The notes under the pieces are model-generated. The model had not been told where the DNA came from. It saw only the letters and a program-made list of their open reading frames with translations, and searched no databases. DNA of 64,000 nucleotides from Nocardia amamiensis NBRC 102102 (GTDB taxonomy: Bacteria; Actinomycetota; Actinomycetes; Mycobacteriales; Mycobacteriaceae), in NCBI RefSeq assembly GCF_001612745.1, contig NZ_BDBA01000012.1:1-64000 (forward strand), written 5' to 3'. Of the stretch, positions 26,199-35,279 are shown one piece after another; position 1 is the first letter of the stretch; each line of letters opens with the position of its first letter. The position numbers and the translations under genes were made by a program.

Positions 26199-27541
26199 GT
26201 CGACTCCTCCGGAACCGGTGCGCGCGCCGCCAGTGCGCGCAGCACCCTCTCGGTCAGCTCGGGTACGCCCGCGGTCGGCCGGGCCCCGCAGTCGATGCCG
26301 CGCAGTACTGTGGCGGCCATCGCTTCCGCTGTGGCGGGCTCGTCCATGATGTCGCCGCCGCGGCGGGCCAGATAATCCAGCAGCCGCGGCACCGCCACCT
26401 CGATGGCCTGGCGGAAGAAGTCGTAGGTGGCCAGCCAGCGCGTGACCAGGTGACCGGGATGCATGTCCCAACCCTGGTAGTACCCACGCCGCAGGGCTCG
26501 GGCTACCAAGCGGTGATGATTGCGCAGCGCGGCCTCGGGGTCGGCGTCGGGCACGATCTGGGTGGAGCCGTCGCACACCCACACCCCGGTCTGGGCGGCC
26601 GCGACCTGCATGACCGCCTTGGCGTAATCGGCGGCCGGATGGTCCAGCGCCTGGTCCGGCGCGGCGACGCCGCACGCCGCGGTGTAGTCGTAGGTGCCGA
26701 AATGCAGTCCACTGCAACGTCCTTCGGCTAACGTCAGCATGGTGGCCACCGGAGCGGTGCCGTCCGCGGCGAGAATCGCCTGCGGGCTCTCGATCTGCAA
26801 TTCGAACCGCAAACTGCCTTCCGCGATGCCGTAACCGCGTTCCAGCCCGACGCACAACTGCACCAAAGCGGGGATTTGCCGCGCGGCACGAATTTTCGGA
26901 ACTGTGAAGACGAATCCCTCGGGCACGCCACCGGCGGCTTCCAACACCAGGTCCAGGGTGCGCAGGGCACGACGCCGCTCGCCACTCGACAAGCCCTTCA
27001 TCCGGATGCCGCTGCTCGCCGGGCGCGGTCGCTCCGCCCGCGCGTCGACGATCTGCTGCGACTGGTCGAAGTGCTGCTGGTGCGGGAGGCCCGGGTGAGG
27101 CTCGCCAGGTTCGGTGATGCCTGCCGCGACCACGGACTCGCCGACAGCCGAGCTACGGGAGCGCCGCGACCAGGCCGCGAGCACGGCACCCGCCGCCGTG
27201 GCCGCGCGGTCCTCCTCGGCATCCGTGCGCAGGCCGTAGCCGTCCTCGAAGTCGATGCGCAGATCTTGGACCGGGTCCTGTTCCAGCCGCTTGCGGACGT
27301 CGGGCAGCGACCCGGTTTCGTCGAGGGTGGCCAGCAGGTCCTGGTGGCGGTCGAGCAATTCGACCGCGGTGGCGCCCCATTCGGCAGGGGTCTCCTCCGC
27401 GACTCGGTCGGCCGGAACGTACACCGTGTGGATCGGCTGCGACCTGCCGTTCGATCCCGGATACCTCCGGCGCAGCTCGGCGTCCACCGTGTCGAGCATC
27501 GCCTCGATCCTGGCGCGGACATGCTCGGGCACCTTGGTCAT
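26195..27541 (-). CDS. DUF6986 family aldolase/lyase (HpcH/HpaI, citrate-lyase-beta fold)
   Basis: 448 residues. TIM-barrel CitE/malate-synthase-like features are visible: DLRIDFEDGYGLRTDAEED (metal or substrate acid cluster), RFELQIESPQAIL, and GRCSGLHFGTYDYTAACG. DUF6986 proteins occur next to ureide genes in actinobacteria. A plausible job is cleaving or condensing the C2/C3 product of the pathway (ureidoglycolate, glyoxylate), but this is inferred from context. Its ATG overlaps the xanthine dehydrogenase stop (ATGA). Confidence 0.75.
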   Translation of the reverse strand: MTKVPEHVRARIEAMLDTVDAELRRRYPGSNGRSQPIHTVYVPADRVAEETPAEWGATAVELLDRHQDLLATLDETGSLPDVRKRLEQDPVQDLRIDFEDGYGLRTDAEEDRAATAAGAVLAAWSRRSRSSAVGESVVAAGITEPGEPHPGLPHQQHFDQSQQIVDARAERPRPASSGIRMKGLSSGERRRALRTLDLVLEAAGGVPEGFVFTVPKIRAARQIPALVQLCVGLERGYGIAEGSLRFELQIESPQAILAADGTAPVATMLTLAEGRCSGLHFGTYDYTAACGVAAPDQALDHPAADYAKAVMQVAAAQTGVWVCDGSTQIVPDADPEAALRNHHRLVARALRRGYYQGWDMHPGHLVTRWLATYDFFRQAIEVAVPRLLDYLARRGGDIMDEPATAEAMAATVLRGIDCGARPTAGVPELTERVLRALAARAPVPEEST

Positions 27542-30500
27542 CGCGACTCCTTCTTCCGCAGCGCGGCCCACACCCGGTCCGCGGTCATCGGCAGGCGGTC
27601 GAGGCGGACGCCGACCGCGTCGCGGATCGCATTGGCCAGCGCGGGCGCGACCGGGTTGTACGGCGACTCGCTCATCGATTTCGCGCCCAGCGGCCCGAGG
27701 GTGTCGGCCGTATCGGCGAAGTACACCTCGGTGCGGGGCACGTCAGCGAACTGTGGCACGTGGTAGTGCCGCAAGGTCTGCGTGAGCACCACGCCGTGGT
27801 CGCTGCGCATGTCTTCGTACAGCGCGGTGCCGATGGCCTGCGCGACACCGCCTTCCACCTGTCCACGGCACTGCACGGGGTTGAGCACCGTGCCGGCGTC
27901 GGCCGTCTGGATCGACTGGAGGATGCGGACCGAGCCGGTGCCAGGATGCACCGCCACCCGGAAAGCGTGCACGTTGAAACTCACCGACCTGGGGCTGCCC
28001 GCGTGCTCGGCGCGCGCTGTCAGGTCGCCGGGAGCCAGCAGCTCGGTTGCGCCGAGTAGCTGGTCATCGCAGTGCACGCCGCCGGGTGTCAGCACGCAGT
28101 CGTGCTCCGGAACGCCCGACAGCTCGGCCGCTCTGGCCAGCAGCAACCCGCGCAAGGCGCCGGCTGCCGCGTAGACGGCCTTACCCGCGACCACGATGCC
28201 GGTGGAGCCGAACGCGCCGGTGTCGTACTCCACCAGGTCGGTGTCGGCATGCCGGATCACGATGCGGGACACGTCGGTGTCCAGCGCGGTGGCCGCGAGC
28301 TGCGCATGCACCGTCGTCGTGCCGTTGCCGAATTCCGCTGTGCCGACGCGGATCTCGTAGCGTCCGTCGGGCAGCAGCGACGCTGTCGCCGTCGATCGGT
28401 GGCCGCGCGGCGGGATGGTCGCGATCATCGCGGCGGCCATCCCGGTGCCGACGCGCCACTCCGGGCCGGGCGCGTGCACGTCATTGCCCCGCAGTAGTGC
28501 CCGCTCGGCCAGGTCCAGGCACTGATCCAAGCCATAGCTGCCGAACATCAGGTCGCCCTCGTTCACCGCGGCCCCGACGAACCGATCGCCGGGCACCACG
28601 ACATTGCGGCGCCGGAATTCGAATGGGTCGATGCCGAGCGCGTGCGCGAGCTCGTCCAGCGCCGACTCGACCCCGAAGATCACCTGCCCGAGTCCGTAAC
28701 CGCGGAATGCCCCGGAGGGAACGTTGTTGGTGTACACCGCTTGGGCGTCGACGCGCTTGTTGGCGCAGCGGTAGAGCTCCACCGACTCACCCACGCCGTG
28801 GAACATCACGCCGCCGCTGTGGTTGCCGTAGGCCCCGGTGTCCGCGAGTACGTCGACGGCCAATGCGGTCAGCACTCCGTTCGCGTCGGCGCCCGCCGTC
28901 ACGGCGACCCGCATCGGGTGCCTGCAGGTCGCGGCGGTGAACTCGTCGGAGCGGGTGAACTCGTACTGCACCGGCCTGCCGGTCCGCAGGACGGCCAGCG
29001 CGATCAGGTCCTCGGCCAGCATCTCCTGCTTCGCGCCGAATCCGCCGCCGACCCTGGCCGCGAACACCCGAACCCGCTCGGACGGCAGTCCGAAGACGCG
29101 ACACAGTTCGGCGCGCACCAGGAATGGAACCTGGGTACTGCATCGGATGACCAGCCTGCCCGTGTCGTCCAGCCATCCGACCCCGCCATGTGTCTCCAGG
29201 TGCACGTGCTGCCCGCGCGGTGAATGCCACACACCACGCACGATTTGGGCCGCTGCCGCCAGACCCGCCGCCATGTCGCCCACCTCGCCGTGCACTTCGG
29301 CGACCAGATTACGGCCGGGATCGTCGATCCGCGCCGAATCCGGCTTGTCACCATGCAGTTTCGGCGCGTCGGCTCGTAACGCTTCCTGCGGGTCGAACAC
29401 CGCGGGCAGCCTCTCGTAGTCGACGTGCAGCAGCCGGACCGCCGCGCGGGCGGTCGCCACGCTCTCCGCCACCACCGCCGCCACTCGCTGTCCGACGAAT
29501 CGGACCGTCCGGTCCAGTACGTAGGTGTCGTCGGGATCGTCCGTCCGCAGCTCATGCCGTGCGGTCGAGAACGCTACGTCCGGCGCGTCGGCGTAGGTCA
29601 GCACAGCATGCACGCCCGGCAATGCCTCGGCGTCCGCGGTGTGGATCGATCGAATTCGCGCGTGCGGGTATGGACTTCGCAAGACCGCGATATGTAGCGG
29701 TGCGGTCGGGGGCCCGTCGGCCATTCCTATGCTTTTCTCCGCGGCGGAACCGGCGACGAACTCGCCCCCCGTCGCGGCCTGCGGCACGACCGCGGTCGGG
29801 GGCACCGCGGCCACATCGCCCGTTCCGCGCCTGCTCTCCGCAGCGAAATCGGCGGCGAACCCGCCCGCGGTGGCGGTAGGGGGCACAGCCACGGTCAGCG
29901 GCGCGGCCGTGTCACCTATTTGCGGAGCGTCCATCGTGGCGGAAGTAGCGGCGCGCTCACCTGCGATGGCGGCAGGCGGCAGATCGAAGGTGAAGGGCTC
30001 GCTGCCGGTGACGATGCGCGGTCCGGCAAGGGCGCCGACTCCGGTGCCCGCGCCGCCAGCCGCCGTCACGGCCTGATCCGGCGCTATGGCTGCCGGGTCG
30101 TCCGGTGTCTGCGGCTCACCCAATGCCGCGCGGATCGCGCGGTAACCCGTGCAACGGCACAGGTTTCCCTTCATCAATTCAGCAAGTTCGCTCTCGCGTC
30201 CGCCAAGTGGTCCCTCCGGGGCGCACTCCAGTCCCGCGGCGGTGACGACCATGCCCGCGGTGCAGAAACCGCATTGGAATCCGGCGTTGTCGACGAATCG
30301 GCGCTGCACCGGATGCGGGTGCTCCGGCGTCCCGAGCCCGGCAGCCGTCGTGATGGAACGGCCGGCCGCGCGATAGGCGGGAAACACACAGGAGTGCAGC
30401 GCCATTCCGTCGACCAGCACCGAGCAGGCCCCGCAATCGCCCGCGTCACATCCCTTTTTCACGGCCAGGTGCCCAGTCTCACGCAAGGCCGTGCGCAGAC

Positions 30501-30561
30501 ACTGCCCTGGCCGCACCTCGAACTCGACGGGCTTGCCGTCCACTTCGAACCTGATCACCAT
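27538..30561 (-). CDS. xdh: Xanthine dehydrogenase: fused 2Fe-2S and molybdopterin subunits
   Basis: About 1007 residues. The N-terminal 160 carry two [2Fe-2S] clusters (CDAGDCGAC...C and CGFC...CRCTG). Residues from about 270 form the Mo-binding part: SPYPHARI, GQRVAAVVAE, ARVGGGFGAKQE, GAFRGYG, and the C-terminal SMSESPYNP glutamate. The linker (about 170-285) is alanine/proline-rich with three degenerate repeats (TVAVPPTATAGGF, AAVPPTAVVPQAATGG). The FAD subunit is the separate upstream gene. The enzyme oxidises hypoxanthine or xanthine to urate. ATG 30561 or GTG 30558; the GTG overlaps the stop of the preceding ORF. Confidence 0.9.
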   Translation of the reverse strand: MVIRFEVDGKPVEFEVRPGQCLRTALRETGHLAVKKGCDAGDCGACSVLVDGMALHSCVFPAYRAAGRSITTAAGLGTPEHPHPVQRRFVDNAGFQCGFCTAGMVVTAAGLECAPEGPLGGRESELAELMKGNLCRCTGYRAIRAALGEPQTPDDPAAIAPDQAVTAAGGAGTGVGALAGPRIVTGSEPFTFDLPPAAIAGERAATSATMDAPQIGDTAAPLTVAVPPTATAGGFAADFAAESRRGTGDVAAVPPTAVVPQAATGGEFVAGSAAEKSIGMADGPPTAPLHIAVLRSPYPHARIRSIHTADAEALPGVHAVLTYADAPDVAFSTARHELRTDDPDDTYVLDRTVRFVGQRVAAVVAESVATARAAVRLLHVDYERLPAVFDPQEALRADAPKLHGDKPDSARIDDPGRNLVAEVHGEVGDMAAGLAAAAQIVRGVWHSPRGQHVHLETHGGVGWLDDTGRLVIRCSTQVPFLVRAELCRVFGLPSERVRVFAARVGGGFGAKQEMLAEDLIALAVLRTGRPVQYEFTRSDEFTAATCRHPMRVAVTAGADANGVLTALAVDVLADTGAYGNHSGGVMFHGVGESVELYRCANKRVDAQAVYTNNVPSGAFRGYGLGQVIFGVESALDELAHALGIDPFEFRRRNVVVPGDRFVGAAVNEGDLMFGSYGLDQCLDLAERALLRGNDVHAPGPEWRVGTGMAAAMIATIPPRGHRSTATASLLPDGRYEIRVGTAEFGNGTTTVHAQLAATALDTDVSRIVIRHADTDLVEYDTGAFGSTGIVVAGKAVYAAAGALRGLLLARAAELSGVPEHDCVLTPGGVHCDDQLLGATELLAPGDLTARAEHAGSPRSVSFNVHAFRVAVHPGTGSVRILQSIQTADAGTVLNPVQCRGQVEGGVAQAIGTALYEDMRSDHGVVLTQTLRHYHVPQFADVPRTEVYFADTADTLGPLGAKSMSESPYNPVAPALANAIRDAVGVRLDRLPMTADRVWAALRKKESR

Positions 30562-31025
30562 CCCCATCCCCCTTCCCAGGTGACCTCGCGCCAGCCACTC
30601 ACACCCATGGCCGAGCGCAGGCACCGGCCCGATCGCGGCTCGATCCAGACGCGCCTACCGTCCACCCGGAACCGCATCACCAATCCCACCCCTGCGGCCC
30701 TCCAGCGACCTCGCGCCGACCGCTCAGGCACTGGCCCCGCCGCGGCTCGAATCCGACGGATCTGCCGTCCACTCCGTACGGCACCAGTTCCGCTCCCCCG
30801 GTTCCAGCGACCTTCCGATGGCCGCTCACAGCCAGGGCCGTGCGCAAGCGCTGCCCCGACGCCTCGATTCAGGCGGGTCTGCGGTCCGCTCCGAACCGCA
30901 GCACGACTCCCGTTACCCGGTTCCGGCGACCTCACGATCACTGCTCGCGCACAGGGTCCTGCGTAGGCGCTGGCCCGACGGCACCTCGAACTCGACGAGC
31001 TTGTTGTCCACTCGAGCCGCGTCAT
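30555..31025 (-). CDS. 156-residue bridging ORF made of decayed copies of the xdh 5' end
   Basis: Stop-free from an ATG overlapping the FAD-subunit stop (ATGA) to a TGA overlapping the xdh start. The DNA holds four degenerate copies of the first ~75 bp of xdh, spaced 107-123 bp (minus-strand GTGGAC anchors at 31012, 30889, 30772 and 30665, and 30543 in xdh itself). The last copy still reads MRFRVDGRRVWIEPRSG, against MVIRFEVDGKPVEFEVRPG in xdh; the others are out of register, so the product (W/R/S-rich) is not a ferredoxin domain. Possibly untranslated; possibly a coupling spacer. Confidence 0.4.
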   Translation of the reverse strand: MTRLEWTTSSSSSRCRRASAYAGPCARAVIVRSPEPGNGSRAAVRSGPQTRLNRGVGAALAHGPGCERPSEGRWNRGSGTGAVRSGRQIRRIRAAAGPVPERSARGRWRAAGVGLVMRFRVDGRRVWIEPRSGRCLRSAMGVSGWREVTWEGGWGW

Positions 31026-31870
31026 GATGCGCGTTCCCGTAGTTCACCGGCGACCTCGCGGGCGAGCAGCCCGGCGACGTGCCGCCGCCACTCCGGCGAA
31101 CCGTGCGGGTCGTCGAACCAGAGCGTGGTATCGATCGCGTCGAGGGCGTCCCGCAGCTCGGGGTCGCTCGGCGGTGCGGCGAAGTCCAGGACGACCGGCT
31201 TGGTCGTGGCGGCCGTGATGGTGACCGCGCTGCGGCCGTCCGGATCCCGCCGCCCCATCACCAGCGCACCGGACCGGCCGAGTGGAGCAAGCGCGATCTT
31301 CCGAAAGCTGGTGTGCGCCAGCAGACTCGATTGAGGCAGGTAGATCGAGCGCAGCACCTCGCAGGGCCGCAGGGCGGTGTATCCAGGACCGAGGACGAAG
31401 TCCCGCAAGGGAATACCGCGATCGATGCCGTCCGCCGCCCACACCAACGCCAAACCGTCGAGCGCGACCAGCGCGCCGAGCACCGCGCCGGCGGGCAGCG
31501 CGAGACAGACGTTGCCTCCGACGGTCGCGGTGCGCCAGATCTTGTGTGAGGCCAGCAGCGCCCGGCAGGACTGCGCGAACAGCGCCGTCCCCGGCCACTG
31601 GTCGCGCAAAACCGGCGCGCCCAGCTCACGCCCCTGCGCCGCCCCCGCGAAATCGGCCAACGTACAGGTCGCGGCGATCTCCAGGCCGTCGTCCACCACC
31701 TCGAACGCGGGCCAGCCCATGGTCGTGATGTCGACCAGGCGCACCAGCTGATCCTGCGGTTCGGAGAACAGAAAGGTGCCGCCGGCGAGCACCGCGGCCG
31801 ACTCGCCGAGCAGGGTCAGGTCCGCTCGCTCGCGGGCGATCACCACTTCCCGGATCGTGTCCAGGTCCAC
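31022..31870 (-). CDS. Xanthine dehydrogenase FAD-binding subunit
   Basis: 282 residues of the CoxM/XdhB-type FAD-binding fold. Flavin motifs are LLGESAAVLAGGTFLF near the N-terminus and TATVGGNVCLALPAG in the middle, with the CO-dehydrogenase flavoprotein C-terminal domain after about 180. It passes electrons from the Fe-S clusters of the fused subunit to NAD+. The start is GTG 31870 with CGAGGTGAG upstream, and it is separated from the deaminase gene by an 829-bp repeat-filled gap. Confidence 0.85.
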   Translation of the reverse strand: MDLDTIREVVIARERADLTLLGESAAVLAGGTFLFSEPQDQLVRLVDITTMGWPAFEVVDDGLEIAATCTLADFAGAAQGRELGAPVLRDQWPGTALFAQSCRALLASHKIWRTATVGGNVCLALPAGAVLGALVALDGLALVWAADGIDRGIPLRDFVLGPGYTALRPCEVLRSIYLPQSSLLAHTSFRKIALAPLGRSGALVMGRRDPDGRSAVTITAATTKPVVLDFAAPPSDPELRDALDAIDTTLWFDDPHGSPEWRRHVAGLLAREVAGELRERAS

Positions 31871-31899
31871 GTCTCACCTCGTTCCTGCCTCTCCGTCAC

Positions 31900-32699
31900 G
31901 GTAGAGCCAGTCGGTTGCCGCCACATTGCGCGCGACGCACGCCAGATTGCGCGGCCGTTACCTCGCCGCGCGACGACCGCCCGCGGCAGGGAGCTACCGC
32001 TGCCGCGCCCTTCCCAGGCGCGCCATCCGCGATCCAGAGCTCCCGCCCGCCTCCGCGAGTCGTCCGAGCCGACACTGCTTCAGTATCTCGCGTACAACCT
32101 GACCAGGCACGACACCTCGCTCACCGCCGCGATTGCGCACCGCGCCCGCGCTGCTTACCAGCACCGCAATCCGATCACGGCGTCTCACCATCGCGCGTGC
32201 GCGACCTCCCAGCCAGACACCGGTGACAGCGTCCACCGCACCGCCTCGCCCAGCGCGTTTTCGCACATCACCAGCAAGTTTGTAGCGTCAACACCCGCAT
32301 CCCCGATCAGCCCGCCGCCTCCCCCACGACGTCGAGGTACACGGCAACGCCGGCACGCCGGATCGCCATAGCACGGACCCGACAGCCGGTCCGGGATCGT
32401 CTTCGACTAGCGCTTGGAACGGCATCAGCCACACCAGAGCGGTCTCGCCAACAGCCTGCAAGTCCCTGTCCCGACACCCGCGCTACGAGTGGCGCGACCC
32501 GCTCATCACGCCTTCCAACACCCGCCACCCGCGCGCGACGCCGACGTGCATCGCAACGCCGTCACGGCGGATCGCCATGGCGGGCAGCCGACATGCCGGT
32601 CCGCGATCGGCCCCGACCAGCGCTCGGAACAGATCGCCCACACCGGAACGGTCTCGCGCATCACCAGCAAGCTCGCGCTGCTCCACTACCCACGCCCGA
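31900..32699 (-). repeat. Degenerate ~210-bp tandem repeat array between two purine genes
   Basis: The 829-bp gap has no recognisable gene. On the minus strand, a unit with the core RDRSGV.D...(R)AMAIRR.GVA is seen at about 32686-32483 and 32477-32307, and a weaker third copy (RARAMVRRRDRIAVL) near 32170. Small ORFs of 67 and 56 codons follow the copies. The first unit begins at the deaminase stop. The origin of the unit is not recognised. Confidence 0.65.
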
Positions 32700-34052
32700 T
32701 CATCCCGCTTTCGCGAGCAACGCCGCCTGTGCCCGGGCCACCTCGGTGGCGACCACGTCCGTGGCGACCGTGCGGATCTCGCCGTCGCGGACCACCTCGC
32801 GTCCGTTCACCAATAGCGCGGCCAGCGGTGGCTGTGCGCCGAGCACCAGTGCGGTCACCGGGTCATCGATTCCGGCGTGTGCGGCGGTGTCCAGGCGCCA
32901 CAGTGCCAGATCCGCCAGCTTGCCCACTTCGATCGAGCCGATTTCGGCGGCGCGGCCCAGCACTCGCGCGCCGCCGATGGTGGCCAGTTCCAACGCTGTG
33001 CGCACCGTCATCGCGCGGGGCCCGCCTCGGTTGCGGGCCCACAGCAGCGCGTGCCTGAGCTCCTCGATCATCGAGCCGGACTCGTTGCTGGCCGCACCAT
33101 CGACGCCGAGCCCCACCGGGACGCCCGCGCGCACCAAGTCGGCGGTCCGCGCGATACCGGCCCCGAGCCGCGCGTTCGAGGTGGGGCAATGCGCGACGCC
33201 GGTGCCGGTGCGCGCCATGGCGTCGATCGCGTCGTCGTCGAGATGGACGGCGTGCGCGTACCAGACGTCCGGGCCGAGCCAGCCGAGCCGCTCCAGGTAC
33301 TGCGCGGGCGTGCAACCGAAAGTCTGTGCGCAGTAGTCCTGCTCTTCGATCGTCTCGGCGAGATGGGTGTGCAACCGGACTCCGGCGGTGCGGGCCAGGG
33401 CCGCCGACTCGCGCAGCAGTTCCGGCGTGACCGAGAACGGCGAGCACGGTGCCAGTGCGATCCGCAGCATCGAGTCGTAGGACGGGTCATGCCAGCGCTC
33501 GACGGCCGCCGCACTCGCGGCGAGGATGTCGTCCAGGCTCTCCACGACCTCGTCGGGCGGCAACCCGCCGGCACTCACCCCCAGGTCCATCGAGCCGCGG
33601 CAGGGATGGAACCGCAGGCCCACCTCAGCCGCCGCGGTGATCTCCGCCCCGAGCAGGTCACCGCCCTCGCGCGGAAACAAGTAGTGGTGATCGGTGGTGG
33701 TGGTACATCCGGTGCGGGCGAGCGCGGCCAGCGCGCCCGTGGCGGCGACGCGCACCGCGTCCTCATCGATGCCGGCCCAAATGGGATAGAGCGTCGTGAG
33801 CCACTCGAACAGCGTGTGGTCCGTGGCCAAGCCGCGGGTGATCCACTGGTAGAGGTGATGGTGGGTGTTCACCAAACCGGGAGTCAGCAGGCAGCCGCGG
33901 CCATCGATGCGCCGCGCGCCCGCGTCGGCTTCCGGCGCGTCACCCTCCCCGACCGCCTCGATCCGGTTGCCGCGCACGACGACGTAGCCGCGCGAGTACT
34001 CGGTGCGGCGGTCGTCGACGGTCGCGATGGCACAGCCGGCGATGACGGTCAC
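32700..34052 (-). CDS. 8-oxoguanine deaminase (amidohydrolase family)
   Basis: 450 residues. The metal motif NTHHHLYQW lies at about 65-73, followed by RTGCTTTTDHHY, HPCRGSMDLGVSAGG, LHTHLAETIEEQ, YAHAVHLDDD, CPTSNARLGAG and GVDGAASNE. This matches the 8-oxoguanine deaminase branch of the ATZ/TRZ amidohydrolases, which converts 8-oxoguanine to urate and so feeds urate oxidase directly. GTG 34052 overlaps the urate oxidase stop (GTGA) and is chosen over the longer open frame. Confidence 0.9.
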   Translation of the reverse strand: MTVIAGCAIATVDDRRTEYSRGYVVVRGNRIEAVGEGDAPEADAGARRIDGRGCLLTPGLVNTHHHLYQWITRGLATDHTLFEWLTTLYPIWAGIDEDAVRVAATGALAALARTGCTTTTDHHYLFPREGGDLLGAEITAAAEVGLRFHPCRGSMDLGVSAGGLPPDEVVESLDDILAASAAAVERWHDPSYDSMLRIALAPCSPFSVTPELLRESAALARTAGVRLHTHLAETIEEQDYCAQTFGCTPAQYLERLGWLGPDVWYAHAVHLDDDAIDAMARTGTGVAHCPTSNARLGAGIARTADLVRAGVPVGLGVDGAASNESGSMIEELRHALLWARNRGGPRAMTVRTALELATIGGARVLGRAAEIGSIEVGKLADLALWRLDTAAHAGIDDPVTALVLGAQPPLAALLVNGREVVRDGEIRTVATDVVATEVARAQAALLAKAG

Positions 34053-34954
34053 CTGGTCCACGCGAGACCCGCTTCCGGTGCGTCGGCACGCGCCACCGTG
34101 GCGTGGATCAGACCGTAGGGGCGGTCGTCGGCGTGATAGACCTCGCCGCGGTTCTCGATGCCGAAACGAGCCAGGTCGTAGTCGAAATGGTGCTTGTTCG
34201 GCGCGGCGAGCCGGATCTCGGCCAGCACCGGGAACGCCGCCAGCGCGGCTTTGCCCATCTCGAACAGCGTCTGCTGGAGCGCCTTCGAGTGCAGCGTCGC
34301 GAAGGTCTCCACCAATCGCGCCCGCACTCCCGCGTAGACCTCGTCCCAGTCGATGCCGCCGGTGCCGGCGAAGCGCCACTCGGCGACCAGCGAGGTGGCC
34401 AGCATCCGGTCGTCGGTCGGCGCGAGCACGGTGAAGTCGTCGGTCAGGAAGCCCGTGAACTCCGACCCGGTCGACTTCAGGATGGTCAGGTCCTTCACTC
34501 CGCCCACGACCCAGGCCAGCCGATCCGCGCCCGCACCGGCCACGGTGACCGCCGCCGTGCGGACCTCGGCCCCTTGGCGCACCCAGGTGTGGTCGTGCTC
34601 GACCCCGCCGACCGGCACCCGCAGCCAGGCGTATTCGTCGACCTCGACCCGTGCGCTGGTCACCGGTTCGATCTCGGTGACGAAGTGGTCGGCCAGCGCC
34701 AGCGCGTAGTCCTCGATCGTGCGCAGTCCCGGCTGTTTCGCGAAGGCGTAGGCGGTCTGCTTCTGCGTGTCGGTGGGCAGTACCTTCGCCTGGTCACCCG
34801 TGACGTACGCGTCGGCGAAATCGCCGCGCAGCACCGTGGAGACGTTCACGTCACGGATCTCGTGGCGCGCGGTCTCCCGGTAGATCCGGACGATCCGATT
34901 CTCCGCCTTGCCGTAACGGTGGTCCGACAGCACGATCGGCCCGGTCAGTTCCAT
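34049..34954 (-). CDS. Urate oxidase (uricase)
   Basis: 301 residues, normal length. Two T-fold halves are seen, with the catalytic Lys in RYGKAENRIVRIYR, NVSTVLRGDFADAYVTGD, the Thr region VLPTDTQKQTAYAFAK, LTILKSTGSEFTGFLTDDFT and PNKHHFDYDLARFG. It oxidises urate to 5-hydroxyisourate with oxygen and no cofactor. It is followed without gap by 8-oxoguanine deaminase and preceded by HIU hydrolase and OHCU decarboxylase, so the next two steps are in the same transcript. Confidence 0.96.
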   Translation of the reverse strand: MELTGPIVLSDHRYGKAENRIVRIYRETARHEIRDVNVSTVLRGDFADAYVTGDQAKVLPTDTQKQTAYAFAKQPGLRTIEDYALALADHFVTEIEPVTSARVEVDEYAWLRVPVGGVEHDHTWVRQGAEVRTAAVTVAGAGADRLAWVVGGVKDLTILKSTGSEFTGFLTDDFTVLAPTDDRMLATSLVAEWRFAGTGGIDWDEVYAGVRARLVETFATLHSKALQQTLFEMGKAALAAFPVLAEIRLAAPNKHHFDYDLARFGIENRGEVYHADDRPYGLIHATVARADAPEAGLAWTR

Positions 34955-34961
34955 GCTCGGC

Positions 34962-35279
34962 TCAGCTCCCTCGATAGGTGGAAAAGGCGAACGGCGACAA
35001 CAACAACGGGACGTGGTAGCGCCGCTCCTCGGTGACGGTGAACGCGACGACGACCTCGGGATAGAAGGTTTCGACCTCCTGGCGCGCGAAATAGGCGCCG
35101 GTGTCGAACACCAGACGATAGGTTCCCGGTTCGAGCGCCTCGCCCAACGCCCTGATCCGGCCGTTTGCGTCGGTTTCCCCCGAATCGAGCTGCCGCGCTT
35201 GCTGATACAGCGTCACCGTGACGCCCGCGGCCGGTACACCGCGCACCGCGTCCAGCACATGGGTGCTCAGAGTACTCAT
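34962..35279 (-). CDS. uraH: 5-hydroxyisourate hydrolase (transthyretin-like)
   Basis: 105 residues. The HIU-hydrolase hallmarks are present: the N-terminal LSTHVLD, the internal arginine region GRIRAL, and the C-terminal tetrapeptide YRGS. It opens the 5-hydroxyisourate ring to OHCU. Its ATG overlaps the OHCU decarboxylase stop (ATGA), and the urate oxidase starts 7 bp after its stop. Confidence 0.96.
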   Translation of the reverse strand: MSTLSTHVLDAVRGVPAAGVTVTLYQQARQLDSGETDANGRIRALGEALEPGTYRLVFDTGAYFARQEVETFYPEVVVAFTVTEERRYHVPLLLSPFAFSTYRGS

